From Adelphocoris suturalis (lineage: Eukaryota; Arthropoda; Insecta; Hemiptera; Miridae): a stretch of DNA of 64,000 nt. Numbering within the stretch: the stretch's first letter is position 1; each line of letters opens with the position of its first letter. A program made the position numbers and the translations under genes. Positions 47,890 to 58,830 of the stretch are shown here, piece by piece. The notes beneath the pieces are model-generated. The model searched no databases, was not told the origin of the DNA, and saw only the letters and a program-made list of their open reading frames with translations. Location: assembly GCA_030762985.1 (NCBI GenBank), contig CM061047.1:27336227-27400226 (forward strand). Reading direction: 5' to 3'.

Positions 47890-48381
47890 AAAAGCCGGCT
47901 CAAGGGATGAAGGAAGTTGCATGAGGAGGAGGAAGAAGAGAGGGATGAAAGGAAGTGTCCCTATAAAAAGAACACCAGTTCAAGTAAGAACCCCTCAGAA
48001 TGCTGGGGGTGATACTATGGACCACTCCCGCCGAAATACCCAACTCGTGTAACTCCGTGGTAGTTTTCCCGCACCACATCTTGTTTATCCTGATGTTGTT
48101 GGGCGCCACTCCTTTTAGCTCGGAAATCGCTTGCCGCAGGTCATTTCTGTTAAACTTATTATCTCAGCCCGCCAGGTCTGCTCCATGTCCACGCTATAAC
48201 TGACAAACTGGACATCCAGGATTATAGCGGACCCATCGGACTTGACGGTAACGATATCCGGCTTCTTGCCCCGGTCACTCGGCATGTGATATGGTCTCTC
48301 CCTTTCGACATCCCAACCGCTGGATGACAAAGCACCAGCTATCTGACGTAGGATGTGGCCACACAAAATACACATGCACAC
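47890..48381 (-). pseudogene. R2-like LINE: restriction-like endonuclease and C-terminus
   Basis: On the minus strand, 48381-48115 reads 'CGHILRQIAGALSSSGWDVE' then 'RGKKPDIVTVKSDGSAIILDVQFVS'. The PD and the later D ('LDV') fit the restriction-like endonuclease active site of R2/R4/NeSL-type LINEs. After a frame change near 48112 comes 'WCGKTTTELHELGISAGVV' and 'SILRGSYLNWCSFYRD', the family's C-terminal end. The 5' side stops at a CA/CG-rich simple repeat (48362-48405), so RT and zinc-finger regions are missing. R2 elements usually sit in 28S rDNA; no rRNA sequence flanks this copy. Confidence 0.75.
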
Positions 48382-48409
48382 ACACGCACGCGCATATGCA
48401 TGTATACAC

Positions 48410-49370
48410 TTTATCTGCTTTTCTTTAGAATTTTCATTTGAGATTGATCTTCACCGTGTAATGTAGGAGGTGCAGGAGCAAACAATGACAACAAAACGCA
48501 AATCACGGCTTCAGTGATATGAGAATAGTAGCGGGAGGTCGGTATTATTATTGAATATGTTTTAATTTAGTTCACTGATGAATTTGAGCAATAACATCGA
48601 TAACAAAAATTAGCAAATTGCCGAAATCACAGAGTGCCGAAGTACTGGCAACCCACACAACACGTAAATTGTTTTTTATAACACACGCCCTAAGGTTAAA
48701 CTGATTTCAACCATATCGATCGAAACGAAGGACTTTAGAGAAACTTGGTCGTTTAAAGATATTTCTTATCTTGTCTTGTTCAGAACTTATGAGGTTTCTA
48801 AGGAAATACAAAACGTATTGGTAAGTAATGCATGCATTACAGGAACGTCCCGATGAGTGGATTGTATTGTGGTGAGAGTTAAAATAAGAGAAATAACAAA
48901 AATATCATGACTTCTCGGAATCCCCCCCCCCCCTCCATTAACTCTCCCCACCCACAGTAAATTTCTATCCTAAGACTTCCAGCATGAAACTTGAAATTCC
49001 TCACATTTTTTCCAAAACCATAGATGGGGAAAAACAAAAATTACGAAAATCTGACGAGATTAGTTAAAAAATAATAATTTATTACTAATACCCCCCTATT
49101 CACATAATGAAATTTGAAACTCTTGACATACGTTACTTAATTATTCGTACTATAATACCTAATTCTTCATATGCTGAATATTCAAATATAATGTACTATT
49201 TCGGTACCACTTCCACTTGATAAGACCCTGAAACAACAGGTGCAGCTGATTAGGGGCTCCAGTGCAGTCGATCGCTGGTGAGTTGATGTGGGTAGCGGTA
49301 CAGCTAATTATCTCCCAAAAACTGTGCTTGCCGAGTTTTTGATGATTTATTTGAAATGTCTGATTCTGAA
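48410..49370. other. Unassigned sequence
   Basis: No supported gene. A C-rich tract (48923-48935) is present, and AT-rich sequence otherwise. Confidence 0.4.
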
Positions 49371-49372
49371 TA

Positions 49373-50644
49373 CGAGGATCATTCAAACATAAACAGGCCT
49401 TTTGTTGCGAAAATTTTATTTCACATGATAAAAAAAAACCCTTCAGAATTACTTCTACACATACTCCCTCCTTATATAAGCTTTTCCCAATGAATCGGCA
49501 GCTTTATTATACCTTTATGAAAAACGACTTCGGACGTGTTAGCATCGAATTGCGCAAAACTGCTGTACCTACTGATTGTCTTCAAAACGCTTACCGCCAA
49601 GTGCATCTTTCAGGGGTCCAAACATGTGGTAATCACATAGTGAAAGTTCGGGGCTGTAAGGTGGGTGTTCCAAAGCGGTCCAATGCATTTCAGCTAATTT
49701 TTGGGTTGTTAGGGCTGCAGTATGAGGCATTGTCACGCAAAAGCAGGACGTCTCTGATCAGATTTTTGAGCCTTTTCGAGCGATACGCTGCCCGAACTTG
49801 GTCAAGAAGGTTGCAGTAGTACTCTTGCGTTTATTGTTCGACGATCATGAAGAAAATCAATCAGCAAAATCCCTTCTGAGTACCAAAAAATGGAAGCCAT
49901 CAATTTTCCTGCTAACAAGCGGGTTTTGGCCTTTGATGGTCCTGGCTCCCCCTTCGTCCTCCACTCTGTACTGGCTCTTTTGGACTCAGATGTGTAGTAG
50001 TGCACCCATGTCTTATCGCCAGTCACCATTCGTTTCGAAAAACCTCCCCTTCATTTCCAAAACGGGCAAGAAGTATTTGGGAAATTTGAACTCTGGCATT
50101 CTTTTGATCATCACTAAGATGCCAAGCACCCATCTTGCTGACACTTTTCGAAATTCAAGCTCTTTTCTGATGATTGTGTGCACACTTCCCACACTGATGT
50201 TGAGTTCTCACTGATTTCGGCAACGGTGAAGCGCCAATCCCCCTCTATGAGATCCCGAACTGCTTCAACATTTTCTGGTGTGATGGTGCGGGAACGTCTT
50301 GAATGGTGGTGGTTCTCAACTTTCTCCCGTCCTCTTCTGAATTCGGCACACCAAAATTTTATTCTGCTCCATGAAATGGTTGATTCCCCAAACTGGTCTT
50401 GCAAACGATCCCTAATTTCGGCGGTTTGGACGCCTTCATTCGTAAGAAATTTGATTACAACACGTTGCGCAACAGCAGGAAGAAGTTCCCTCACGATGCA
50501 ACTAAAGGAAAATGACTGAGGGGCTGGCTGGGCGTCGAACGCCTTCCGATGAACCTACTACTTCGACTACCTGCCCTGGGACCCTTCCAGAAGACTTCTA
50601 TATCATCCACAACACAAGGCCTGTTTATATTTGAATGACCCTCG
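49373..50644 (-). mobile_element. Mariner-family transposon, 1.27 kb, with both inverted repeats
   Basis: Terminal inverted repeats of 37 bp lie at 49373-49409 ('cgaggatcattcaaac' start) and 50608-50644 ('tttgaatgaccctcg' end), with about five differences. The left flank is TA and the right flank is CA, a mutated TA duplication. Length and ends fit the mariner family of Tc1/mariner elements. Confidence 0.9.
49480..50494 (-). pseudogene. Mariner transposase, inactivated by frameshifts
   Basis: On the minus strand, 50494-50114 encodes the paired-like DNA-binding region: 'RELLPAVAQRVVIKFLTNEG', 'LQDQFGESTIS', 'FRRGREKVENHHHSRR' and 'VRDLIEGDWRFTVAEI'. In another frame, 50029-49802 has 'VTGDKTWVHYYTSESKR' (with the first catalytic Asp), 'EWRTKGEPGPSKAKT' and 'IFWYSEGILLIDFL'. 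Downstream traces of 'RDNASYC' and 'LPHVWTPERCTW'-like text mark the second and third acidic regions, broken by stops. The canonical ATG is not evident (GTG at the expected place). The protein cannot be made. Confidence 0.85.
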
Positions 50645-50649
50645 CATTT

Positions 50650-52397
50650 GATACCAATTCAAAAGAACCAATTCATATCTTGTCGTCGATGTCCAAACAC
50701 GACTAATTGAATTGATCTGCGATAAGGCTTTGGGAAAGTACCATATCCCTCTCTGACGGTTTATTGCTGCATTTTTATTTCTTGGAGATCCATCACAGGT
50801 AGGTACTTTAGAAGTCACAGTAAATGGTTCCTCGAATCGGAGTCGACCAATCAATCACTCAGAAATTATCGGCTTGTTATTTGCTAAAACCTGTTTTTTC
50901 TTCGTGTAAACATTTTTTTCATCGAGACTGGAACGGTTAATATGAGTAAGCGAAACATACTGATTTCGCTTGGTTCAAACATGTGTCGGAGACTCCAATC
51001 TAGTTTTAGTCAGAATTATGGGATCCTTCCGAAGGGATAGATGTGAAGGTAACACGAAGGGGAGGCGGAGGATTTGAGAGGAAGGGTTTTTTTTCGTTTG
51101 TTTTATGTAAGCTTTTAAATATAGGTACGAGTACATATGTGAGTTTTCCGAGGGAAAGAGGAAGTGACTGACGAGGTTCGGCAAGCAAGGAATTGAAACA
51201 GTTGAAAGAGTTTCCACCCCCTCTTCTTCAAACCAATATTTGTTTTTCTTATTGGCGACGGAAAAAAAATTGGGAGAAGAGAATTTTTCTTCTTTTTTTT
51301 CAACGCAGAAAAGAGCGTAGGGGTTGTAGATGGGGGGGGGGGGGGGGGGGGTTGAAGGCAAAGGTTTGGACGGGGTAGGGCCGTTCCTACTCTTGGCAGC
51401 TAAGCGATTCTGCCATTAATTAGCAACCCCTTCGCCCGTCACCCCCAGAAGGGAGTTTTCCCTTTGAACTCGCCCTGGTCCAATTCCACCCCACCCCCTC
51501 GCACCCCTTTCCGTTTCCCTATTAAACATGAGGATATTGTGAAGCCTCCGCTATTTTTCACCCAAGCAAATTAGCCCCCAGGCCGTGTTTGAGGAGCCCC
51601 CATCTACAGCAGAGACCATGTGGAAATTAAGTGTTTGCTGATTTAGAAAAAAAAATCTTTTTTTTTTTTTTTTTTGTTCTCGAATAATTTACCGCCACAC
51701 ATTTTAAATATTAAACTGCCAAGGGCTGAGGGTGCCTTTATTAGTGAAGCACAAATTAATGGAAAATCATTTTTTCTTCATCGTCAAAAATAACGGGTGT
51801 GAAACGCGGTTACCCGTCACCAATTAACGTTTTGAATCACTTTATTCTGTATGGGTTGGTTTCATAGAAGTAGTTCCCAACTCACTTCCACTGGGACCCA
51901 CCAGTTAGGATTTTTGATACTCGCGACTCACGAGTTTTATAGATGTACCTACGTATCAACCTTCTCACTTCAGGTATTATTGAATTATATTTAATCGAAA
52001 GGGTTAGCTCCGCTAGTAGTAAAGTAAATTAGTAAGGTAACTTCGTAAGGAACCTGATCAGCTGACCCACTAGTTTCAATATGCAACTACTATCTTACCC
52101 TCATTTTACTTGTTTCTTCTTGAGGGCGTTGCGACCCACCAGCAACCTCTACGCGACCCTCTAGTTGGAAACCTCTGTATCATGGGATATGAGAAAAACA
52201 TGCAATGTTGCTGATTGTGACATGATGAGTATAATGGAGACCATACAAGTGGTAGGCAGGCTTTCATTCTTTCAAGTATGGGTTCTCTATAATCTCTGAT
52301 AATGAATTGGAATATAATTCAAATTGTGTTACAGACGCAGGTGCTAAGAGGTGACAAAACACGTCCCTCAAGACAAACAAGTCCCACGAAGAACTTT
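50650..52397. other. Unassigned region with poly-G and T-runs
   Basis: No supported gene. A G20 tract is at 51332-51351 and a T-run at 51658-51675. 'gtaaggaacctgatcagctgacccactagtttca' near 52042 also appears near 28565, a short dispersed repeat. GC-rich 51370-51600 is unidentified. Confidence 0.4.
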
Positions 52398-52409
52398 AAT
52401 CTTCGAGGT

Positions 52410-52532
52410 GAAGTATACTCGTCCACGTCGTGCCCCTGGACGTCCTCATTGCACTCTACTGCAAGCTTAGAGAGGATACTGAACGTATACACCGTCGCCG
52501 CACGTCAGCCCAACGTTATAGCGACACCATGA
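52410..52532 (+). pseudogene. Possible last 40 codons of LINE ORF1
   Basis: From the 5' junction an open frame runs to a TGA at 52530-52532 that overlaps the first ATG of the next frame (ATGA at 52529-52532). Such stop-start overlaps are common between ORF1 and ORF2 of LINEs. The tail ends in VAARQPNVIATP. No zinc knuckle is visible in the remaining part, so the assignment is by position only. Confidence 0.35.
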
Positions 52533-55500
52533 GCCGCAATCGACGGCCTCCAAACGGCTCCCGCCAGCCAAGCCAAAGAAACCATATCAACGGCCTTCAT
52601 CAAGGCCAACCAACCTCAAGAAACCGAATTCGACCCATCACCCCGATGAGGACGCTGTTCTGGAATGCGGGAGGACTAACTGAAGCTAAATTCATCGAGC
52701 TTCAGCTTCATATCAAGGAAAACGATGTTGATGTATTTGCTGTGGTGGAGGCAGGAGCGGCCACGGACAACGTCTCAGTGTTTCAACATTACGGCTACCA
52801 GACTTACATCCTTCCTAGAGGTCGACAATGCTCATCGGGCATCTTGGTTGCTGCGAAGTCTGATCTGACTGTGCAGTTCACAATCAGAAAAGAAATGACC
52901 GACACTGACAAACTCGAAGCTGCTGAGCTCAAAGTATGGAAAGGGAAAACACACCGACGCCTTTTCTTCGTGTATAACCCACCTCGCAATATACCAGATT
53001 TAACCTGGCTTGAGAATTTCTGGGACCTCCACTGCTTGCTGTGTGGGGACTTAAATGCTCCGTCTACCAGATGGGACTACGCACGCACGGAGCCTGTGGG
53101 AAGAGCTTGGGAGGACTTCATTGACGAGAACTTGGCAGAGCGCATCCCAACACCTAACGGAAAACCTACCTTTCTTGCATACACCGGAGCCACATCAAAG
53201 CCGGATGCAGTGCTGGCCCACTCATCGATCGCCTCTGCCATTGACCTATCTCTTCGATCGCCACCTGGAGCCTTTGGCCACAGTGTCCTGGTGATTAAAG
53301 AAGCGCTTGGTCCATACCTGCTAAAAGAGAAGAGGAGACCAAGGTGGAATATTAAGAAGGCTGACTGGGCAAAGTTTGCTTTAGCATCTGATCAACTGAT
53401 GACGACCGAACTCGTTACTGGTGAGCTCGAAGCTTCTCTAAAGAGAGTCTCTAAGGCCATATTACAAGCCGCTCATCAGTGTGTGCCTAGGGGACAGGTC
53501 AAATTATATCAACCTTTCTGGAACGAGGACCTGGAAACTATGAAGATTGACCGCGATAGAGCTGCGGAGAATTTCAGGGCTTCACGAGACCCCAGTGATC
53601 AGGTTGTCCTGAAGCAGAAGGTTGCAATCCTGAAGAGAGAGATTATTGCTGCCAAGAATGCTGTTTTCAGGAGCTTTCTAAAGCGTCTGGATTTTCGTAG
53701 GGATGGCGTCGGGGCACACCGTTTCATCTCTCGCTTAAATAATGACCCCCAACCCCGGAAGAACCCTATCAAGAAAGGAACAGTTAGCCTCACCTCGGAT
53801 AGAGACATTGCACGCTTTCTCTGTAAGCATTATGCTTCTGTGAGCAACTTTCGCCCTGAGATCAGGGCTGATGTCCCCCATACCGCCCAATTCCCAACAT
53901 GCCTTCGTGAAGGGGAAGATGAGCTGATGAGCGGTGAGCTCTCGCTCAGTGAAGTGGACATGGCACTTCATTGCACGAAAAAAGGAAAGAGCGCCGGGCC
54001 GGATGAGCTGTTACCAGAATTCCTGGTGAACCTGGGCCCAGGGGCCAAAGCTGTCATGACGACTTTCCTAAACCTGGTATGGCGAAACCACTTCCCCGAT
54101 GAATGGAGAAAAGCCGAGATTGTGCCCATACTAAAGAAGGGAAAGCCTGCAGACAGCCCAGATAGCTACCGACCCATAGCACTAACAAGTGTTTTTTCAA
54201 AGGTCTTTGAAAGACTAGTTCTAGGACGGCTGCAACAGTATCTGGACCGCTTCAAGCTTATGTCTGCTGAACAAGCAGGTTTCAGGAAACACAGGGGTAC
54301 AGTAGAGCAAGTCGTAAGGCTCACACAAGAAATAAAGGATGGTTTCCATCGTAAGCCGAGTACCCTTGCCGTTTTTGTGGATTTCAGGACGGCTTTTGAC
54401 CGGGTTTACCGCAGGCTACTGGTTCAGAAGCTCTACAGGCTGGGTATCAGCGGCAGACTGTTCGCCTCACTTCGGTCGTTTCTGGCGCAGAGATTCATAA
54501 GAGTGCGCTATCAGGTAAGAAACCTCATCTTTTAAACAGACCCGTAACGGGGTACCACAGGGCTCAGTTTTAAGTCCGGTACTTTTCAACATCATGATTG
54601 ATGACGTGATTTCTGCACTCTCGAAAGTACCAGGAGTGAATTCCCTGCTGTACGCGGATGACCTGGTGATCTGGGCAACGTCAAGCTCTGTCCCTGCTCT
54701 CGAGTGGGCTCTAAATGTGGCCCTGGGTCACCTCTCTGACTGGGCTAAGCACAACGAAATGGTCATCAACACCCTCAAAACGGAGTTCCAGCTTTTCACA
54801 CTCTCCACGAAGAGCCATCCTGTCTCTCTGGCACTCGACGGTGATGTTTTGAGGCAGACGAATTGCGCCACCTATCTCGGCATCAAGCTGGACTCACGCC
54901 TGTCGTGGAATGCCCAAGCGGAGTTGAATGCATCCAAAGGAACGAAGAGACTGGGCCTGCTGAAGAGACTTACGGGAGTGAAATGGGGAGCCTCCCTGGA
55001 CGTCTTGACGCTGGCATACAAGACATATGTGAGACCCACAATGGAATACGGAAACGAGCTGCTGGTCACTGCGTCCGATGCTACCGTCCGAAAACTCGAT
55101 GTCGCTCAAAACAAGGCACTGAGGATAATCACTGGAGGTGCTGTCTCGGCTCCAATCACAGCAATGGAACTTCAAACTGGAGTTGAACCTCAGCAGTGCA
55201 GGCGAGAATCAGCGGCCCTGGCCTTCAGTGAACGACTGAAGAGAGCCGACGTGGATTTTTGGGAAACCTATACTCCCGCATCCAGTCGGCTTAGTACTCA
55301 AACCACGTTCCTATCCAAAGTGGAGTCTTTACGAGACGAGTTCAGCCTCACCCAGACCCTCCAAAACCCCGAGCAGTTCCCATCAACATCAAATCTGGCT
55401 CCCCGTCGGACTGCCAGCTACTGGACCACCCTGACAGTGCCCGTATCGAAGCAGAATACCCCTGCAATAGAGCTCAAGGCGGCAGCACTGGAAACCATAC

Positions 55501-56318
55501 ACACCCGATTCCCAGAAGGTGATTGGCTGCGAGTGTATACTGATGGGTCAGCCATCGGAGCAAGAAGAAATGGCGGTGCGGGTGTGTACTCGGTCGTGAA
55601 ATCAATTGCAGCGCCTGTTGGTAGCCTGGCCAGTAGTTTTGATGGAGAAATTCGTGCGGTAATTCTGGCACTGGAGATGCTCCTATCCATTGACTTTTCG
55701 CGGGCAGTGATCCTATGTGACTCACAGGCTGCAATTGTTAGCCTCTGCACAAATACTCCAACAAATTCCCATGATGTCTTGGAGGGCAGAAGGCGCCTGG
55801 AGCAGCTGCTTGGCGGTGGAGCAACGGTGGTCCTGCAATGGATCCCTTCGCATGTAGGAATTTGGGGAAATGAGCGGGCCGATGCCCTAGCCAAAGAAGG
55901 CTCCCAAATGCCCATGCCGAATACACCAATCAGTTTCACCGCTTCCAGAGCATTCATCAGGTCAGCAGTGAATGACAAGTTCGACCAGGGCCACCGGCGG
56001 TCGGCTGAAGGCAAGCGGTGGGCCTCTCTCCTCATCCCGGCTGATCGTGTCCCTCCTGATCTTCCTCGCCGTGAGTCGGTCGCGGCTTTCAGGTATATAA
56101 CAGGCCATGACTACCTGAACGCCCACCTCCATCGACTGGGACTCAAAGATGACCCGACCTGCTCGTTGTGTGGATCCTCAGCCATGACCAGTGACCACCT
56201 TAACGACTGTCCTCGCCTCGAGGATATCAAGCGGAGCTTTTCTCCTGACGAGACCAATTGGTCAAAAATATCAAAATTGTATTGGGCTGCCAAAACGCTA
56301 ATGGCCGAAGAGCCGTAA
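52529..56318 (+). pseudogene. LINE ORF2: endonuclease - reverse transcriptase - RNase H, one frameshift
   Basis: About 1,260 codons in two frames (52529-54535 and, after a shift near 54515-54520, on to 56318). The endonuclease spans about residues 35-270: 'LFWNAGGL', 'VFAVVEAG' (Glu), 'LLCGDLNAPS' (Asp/Asn), 'KPDAVL' and 'FGHSVLV' (His). The reverse transcriptase follows: 'DEWRKAEIVPILKKGKPADS', 'SYRPIALTSVFSKVFERL', 'FVDFRTAFDRV' (motif A Asp), 'NGVPQGSVLSPVLFN' and 'LLYADDLVIW' (motif C). RNase H has all four acidic residues: 'YTDGSAIG', 'FDGEIRAV', 'LCDSQAAI' and 'ADALAKEG'. A finger 'CSLCGSSAMTSDHLNDC' closes the protein. An upstream GTG (52430) is also in frame, but the ATG at 52529 fits the ATGA overlap. 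The shift separates motif A from motif C, so the enzyme is inactive as it stands. Confidence 0.9.
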
Positions 56319-56334
56319 ACGCTCGGCGTAGGGG

Positions 56335-56366
<32 letters not shown>

Positions 56367-56541
56367 CGAGGTTTGTGAATAAATACCAAAAAACTGTTAC
56401 GATACGTTCGTAGTGTATACCTACTTAGCTATCCGGATTACGTGGGTACTCTAATCTATGAAATATCCACCCCATTGATATCTAATCAACATTGTGCTGA
56501 AAAAATTGATCTGTTGTACTTAACAAATGAAAAAAATAACC

Positions 56542-56542
<1 letters not shown>

Positions 56543-56622
<80 letters not shown>
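56543..56622. repeat. (TA)40 microsatellite
   Basis: An uninterrupted TA run next to 'ttttaagctttta', directly at the 3' end of the Jockey-type fragment that follows. It may have grown from that element's tail. Confidence 0.95.
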
Positions 56623-56625
<3 letters not shown>

Positions 56626-56639
56626 AAGCTTTTATCGCA

Positions 56640-57018
56640 CCGAGTAATCTCATTGACAATATAAATCTGACTTATATTACTACAGTACACTATTCAGGAC
56701 CTAAGATGCATAACTTTGCCCCTTGTCTCTCGAATATATCACATTCACTTCCTACACAAGCTCATGCGGTTTCAAACGCTTAAGGCGTCGAGTTAGATCT
56801 TGCACATCCAGGAGCTTTAAAGCTTCCTCATTCACATGATCTTTTAGTCTGCCAAGATGAGCCGTTGCTCGCTTTTTGATCACCTCATCCACACTGTCAA
56901 CTTGAAGTTCACGGTGGAGTGCCTCATTTCGGAAGTACCACGGCGCATCAGTGATACATCGTTGTACAGAGTTCTGGAAACGTTGAATGATCTGTCTATT
57001 GGTTGGAGCTGTGCAGCA
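56640..57018 (-). pseudogene. Jockey-type LINE ORF2, last about 90 codons plus 3' region
   Basis: The minus strand from about 57018 to 56752 encodes 'IIQRFQNSVQRCITDAPWYF', 'NEALHRELQVDSVDEVIKK' and 'LKLLDVQDLTRRLKRLKPH', then a stop. This is the typical end of Jockey-clade reverse transcriptase proteins ('...ITNAPWYVRN..LH.DL...'). The 3' untranslated part continues to the (TA)n tract. Catalytic RT motifs are missing; the fragment stops where the polymerase remnant on the other strand begins. Confidence 0.8.
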
Positions 57019-57124
57019 ATTATGTATATATATAAAGAATTTATCTTGCTTGGTTCGTTCCCAAATCACCAAACACAAAGAAAAATCATTCTTTTCTCGG
57101 AGATGTTTATCATCTTTCATAAAG

Positions 57125-58545
57125 GAAGATAAACTTGCAGAGCATTCAAAATATTGTGGTCAGCATCAACCTCTGAACCTATTATGCCTCCTGAAGGAAC
57201 CAATTTGGAATTTAAAACTTCCGCAGTAGATTCAAACATCCATTTGTAATTTATATTGATTTTGAATGTTTGCTGTCTAACCAAAAATTGGCTGACGAAA
57301 ACAAGTATGACTAAACACATCAGAACAATTCGTATACTATAAAAACAAAAACATATTCCTTGTGGATTTACAGCACATTTAGTATCTAGGGTGGATGGGC
57401 AAATTCACAAACATTGTTGTTACCGAGCGAAAAATTGGGAGGAACTTGAAAATATTTCTCGCAAGCTCATCGAAAACTTCATGGAATCTTGAAATATATC
57501 GCAAAAAAATATGAGCACCCTTTACTGATGCAGTTGACCGATGAAGAGGAACGAGCTTTCCAGATATTGAGTACATGTCATATTTCTGAAAAAACAATTG
57601 AACCAGGATCATAGAAACATAGGGACCATTGCCACATGACCTCTTTTTAGGCTCAAGCCAGTTCCACTGTAATCTAGGAAGACAATTAGTTACAAATATT
57701 CCAGTGCTCTGTCATAACTTATCAGGGTATGATTCTCATCTGCTCAATAAAGAATTATTCAAATATGATGATACGAAAAATGGAACCTCTGTACTAGCTA
57801 ATTCGGAAGAAAAATATATAACCTTCTCGAAAAACACGATTAAGTTGAAAAAGGGGTATTTGAAGCTGTGCTTTGTGGACACATTTAGATTCATGGCAAG
57901 TTCAATTGAAAAACTAGCGCAAAACTTGAAACCGGAAGAATTCACACATCTCAGTAGCATTATCAGGAATAAATTTGCTAGTGGTAAATATTTTCTTAGG
58001 AGGAAAATGATGAAAACTTTTTAACATGATGCGAGGAAAAGGAATATTCTCTCATGAATTCATGGATTCGATTGAGACACTAGATCATAACCAAAAGCTG
58101 TCTCAAAATTACTTTTACGATTCCTTGAACAATAAACCTCAAAGATTGCAATCACTATCATGCATATGGAATAAGTTGAAATTTAAAACTCTAGGGTATT
58201 ATTCGGATCTATATAAAATTCAAGATGTATTGATTCTAGCGGATGTTTTTTTGAGAATTTTCGAAATGTTTGCTTGAACAATTACCAACTTGACCCAGCT
58301 CATTGTGCGACAGCTCCTTCGTTAACTTGGGATGCTATGTTAAAATTAACAAAAATAAAAATGGATCTTATAATAGACTATGATATGTATTTGATGATTG
58401 AAAGTGGCATTAGAGGTGGTATTTCCCAATGCACGAAACCGTAGGTTGAAGCCTCTTACCTCAAAGATTAAGAAGCCATTAAACCGATTAATTATCTTAG
58501 TTAGGTAATTTGACGCGAATAACCTATATGGATGGTGGTGAGGAA
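57125..58545 (+). pseudogene. Polinton/Maverick-type protein-primed DNA polymerase B remnant
   Basis: A series of frames on the + strand follows the order of this polymerase family: an 'EHSKYCGQH' finger (57137-57165), 'FVIYIDFEC' (exonuclease motif I, about 57250-57270), 'HISEKTI' and 'RDHCHM' (zinc-ribbon-like, 57572-57640), 'HNLSGYDSHLLNKEL' (57713-57757), 'FVDTFRFMASS' (57870-57903), 'FSHEFMDSIETLD', 'YYSDLYKIQDVLILADVF', 'DAMLKLTKIKMDLIIDYDMY', 'GIRGGIS' and 'DANNLYGWW' (polymerase motif A, 58512-58538). It ends before motifs B and C. Several frameshifts and stops are visible. Such polymerases occur in Polinton/Maverick transposons and the related adintoviruses. No integrase, capsid or terminal repeats are seen, so this is an inactive fragment. 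Confidence 0.85.
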
Positions 58546-58738
58546 AGTGTAGTGCTCACAGAGCGCATAAACTAAATTCTTGACCTCACTAGATTGTGCG
58601 CTGATATTAAATTTAATAAAAATTATTGGGGATGATTTGGTTGATCAGGAAAATCAGAAATTGATACGGCAAAATACTATTGATACTATATTGAAAAGTT
58701 AACCTAGCTTTGGCATGCCAAAATAAATAGAAAAATAG

Positions 58739-58740
<2 letters not shown>

Positions 58741-58826
<86 letters not shown>
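58741..58826. repeat. (AT)43 microsatellite
   Basis: An uninterrupted AT run that replaces the end of the Jockey-type ORF1 on the minus strand, where it is read as a false Tyr-Ile repeat. Confidence 0.95.

Positions 58827-58829
<3 letters not shown>

Positions 58830-58830
<1 letters not shown>

Larger units (their letters stand above)
52410..56360 (+). mobile_element. I/R1-group LINE insertion, 3.95 kb, with target duplication and poly(A)
   Basis: The element is bounded by a 12-bp target duplication 'aatcttcgaggt' at 52398-52409 and 56361-56372. It ends in a poly(A) tract (about 56334-56360). The order of domains is apurinic-type endonuclease, reverse transcriptase, RNase H and C-terminal zinc finger, as in the I/LOA/R1 group. 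The 5' end lies inside the end of a first frame, so the copy is 5'-truncated, losing nearly all of ORF1. It is the youngest-looking element in the window, with a perfect TSD and one visible frameshift. Confidence 0.9.

Noticed and set aside
49490..50519. Plus-strand frames of 109-138 codons
   Set aside because: They are shadows of the mariner transposase encoded on the other strand.
54514..54538. A 25-base GT...AG segment that would restore the LINE ORF2 frame if spliced
   Set aside because: 25 bases is far too short for an intron, and the downstream frame reads back through most of it with plausible RT residues (ETSSFKQ before TRNGVPQGS). A one-base insertion explains the break better.
55418..56035. 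A 205-codon minus-strand frame
   Set aside because: It is the antisense shadow of the RNase H region of the LINE, which has the catalytic motifs on the + strand.
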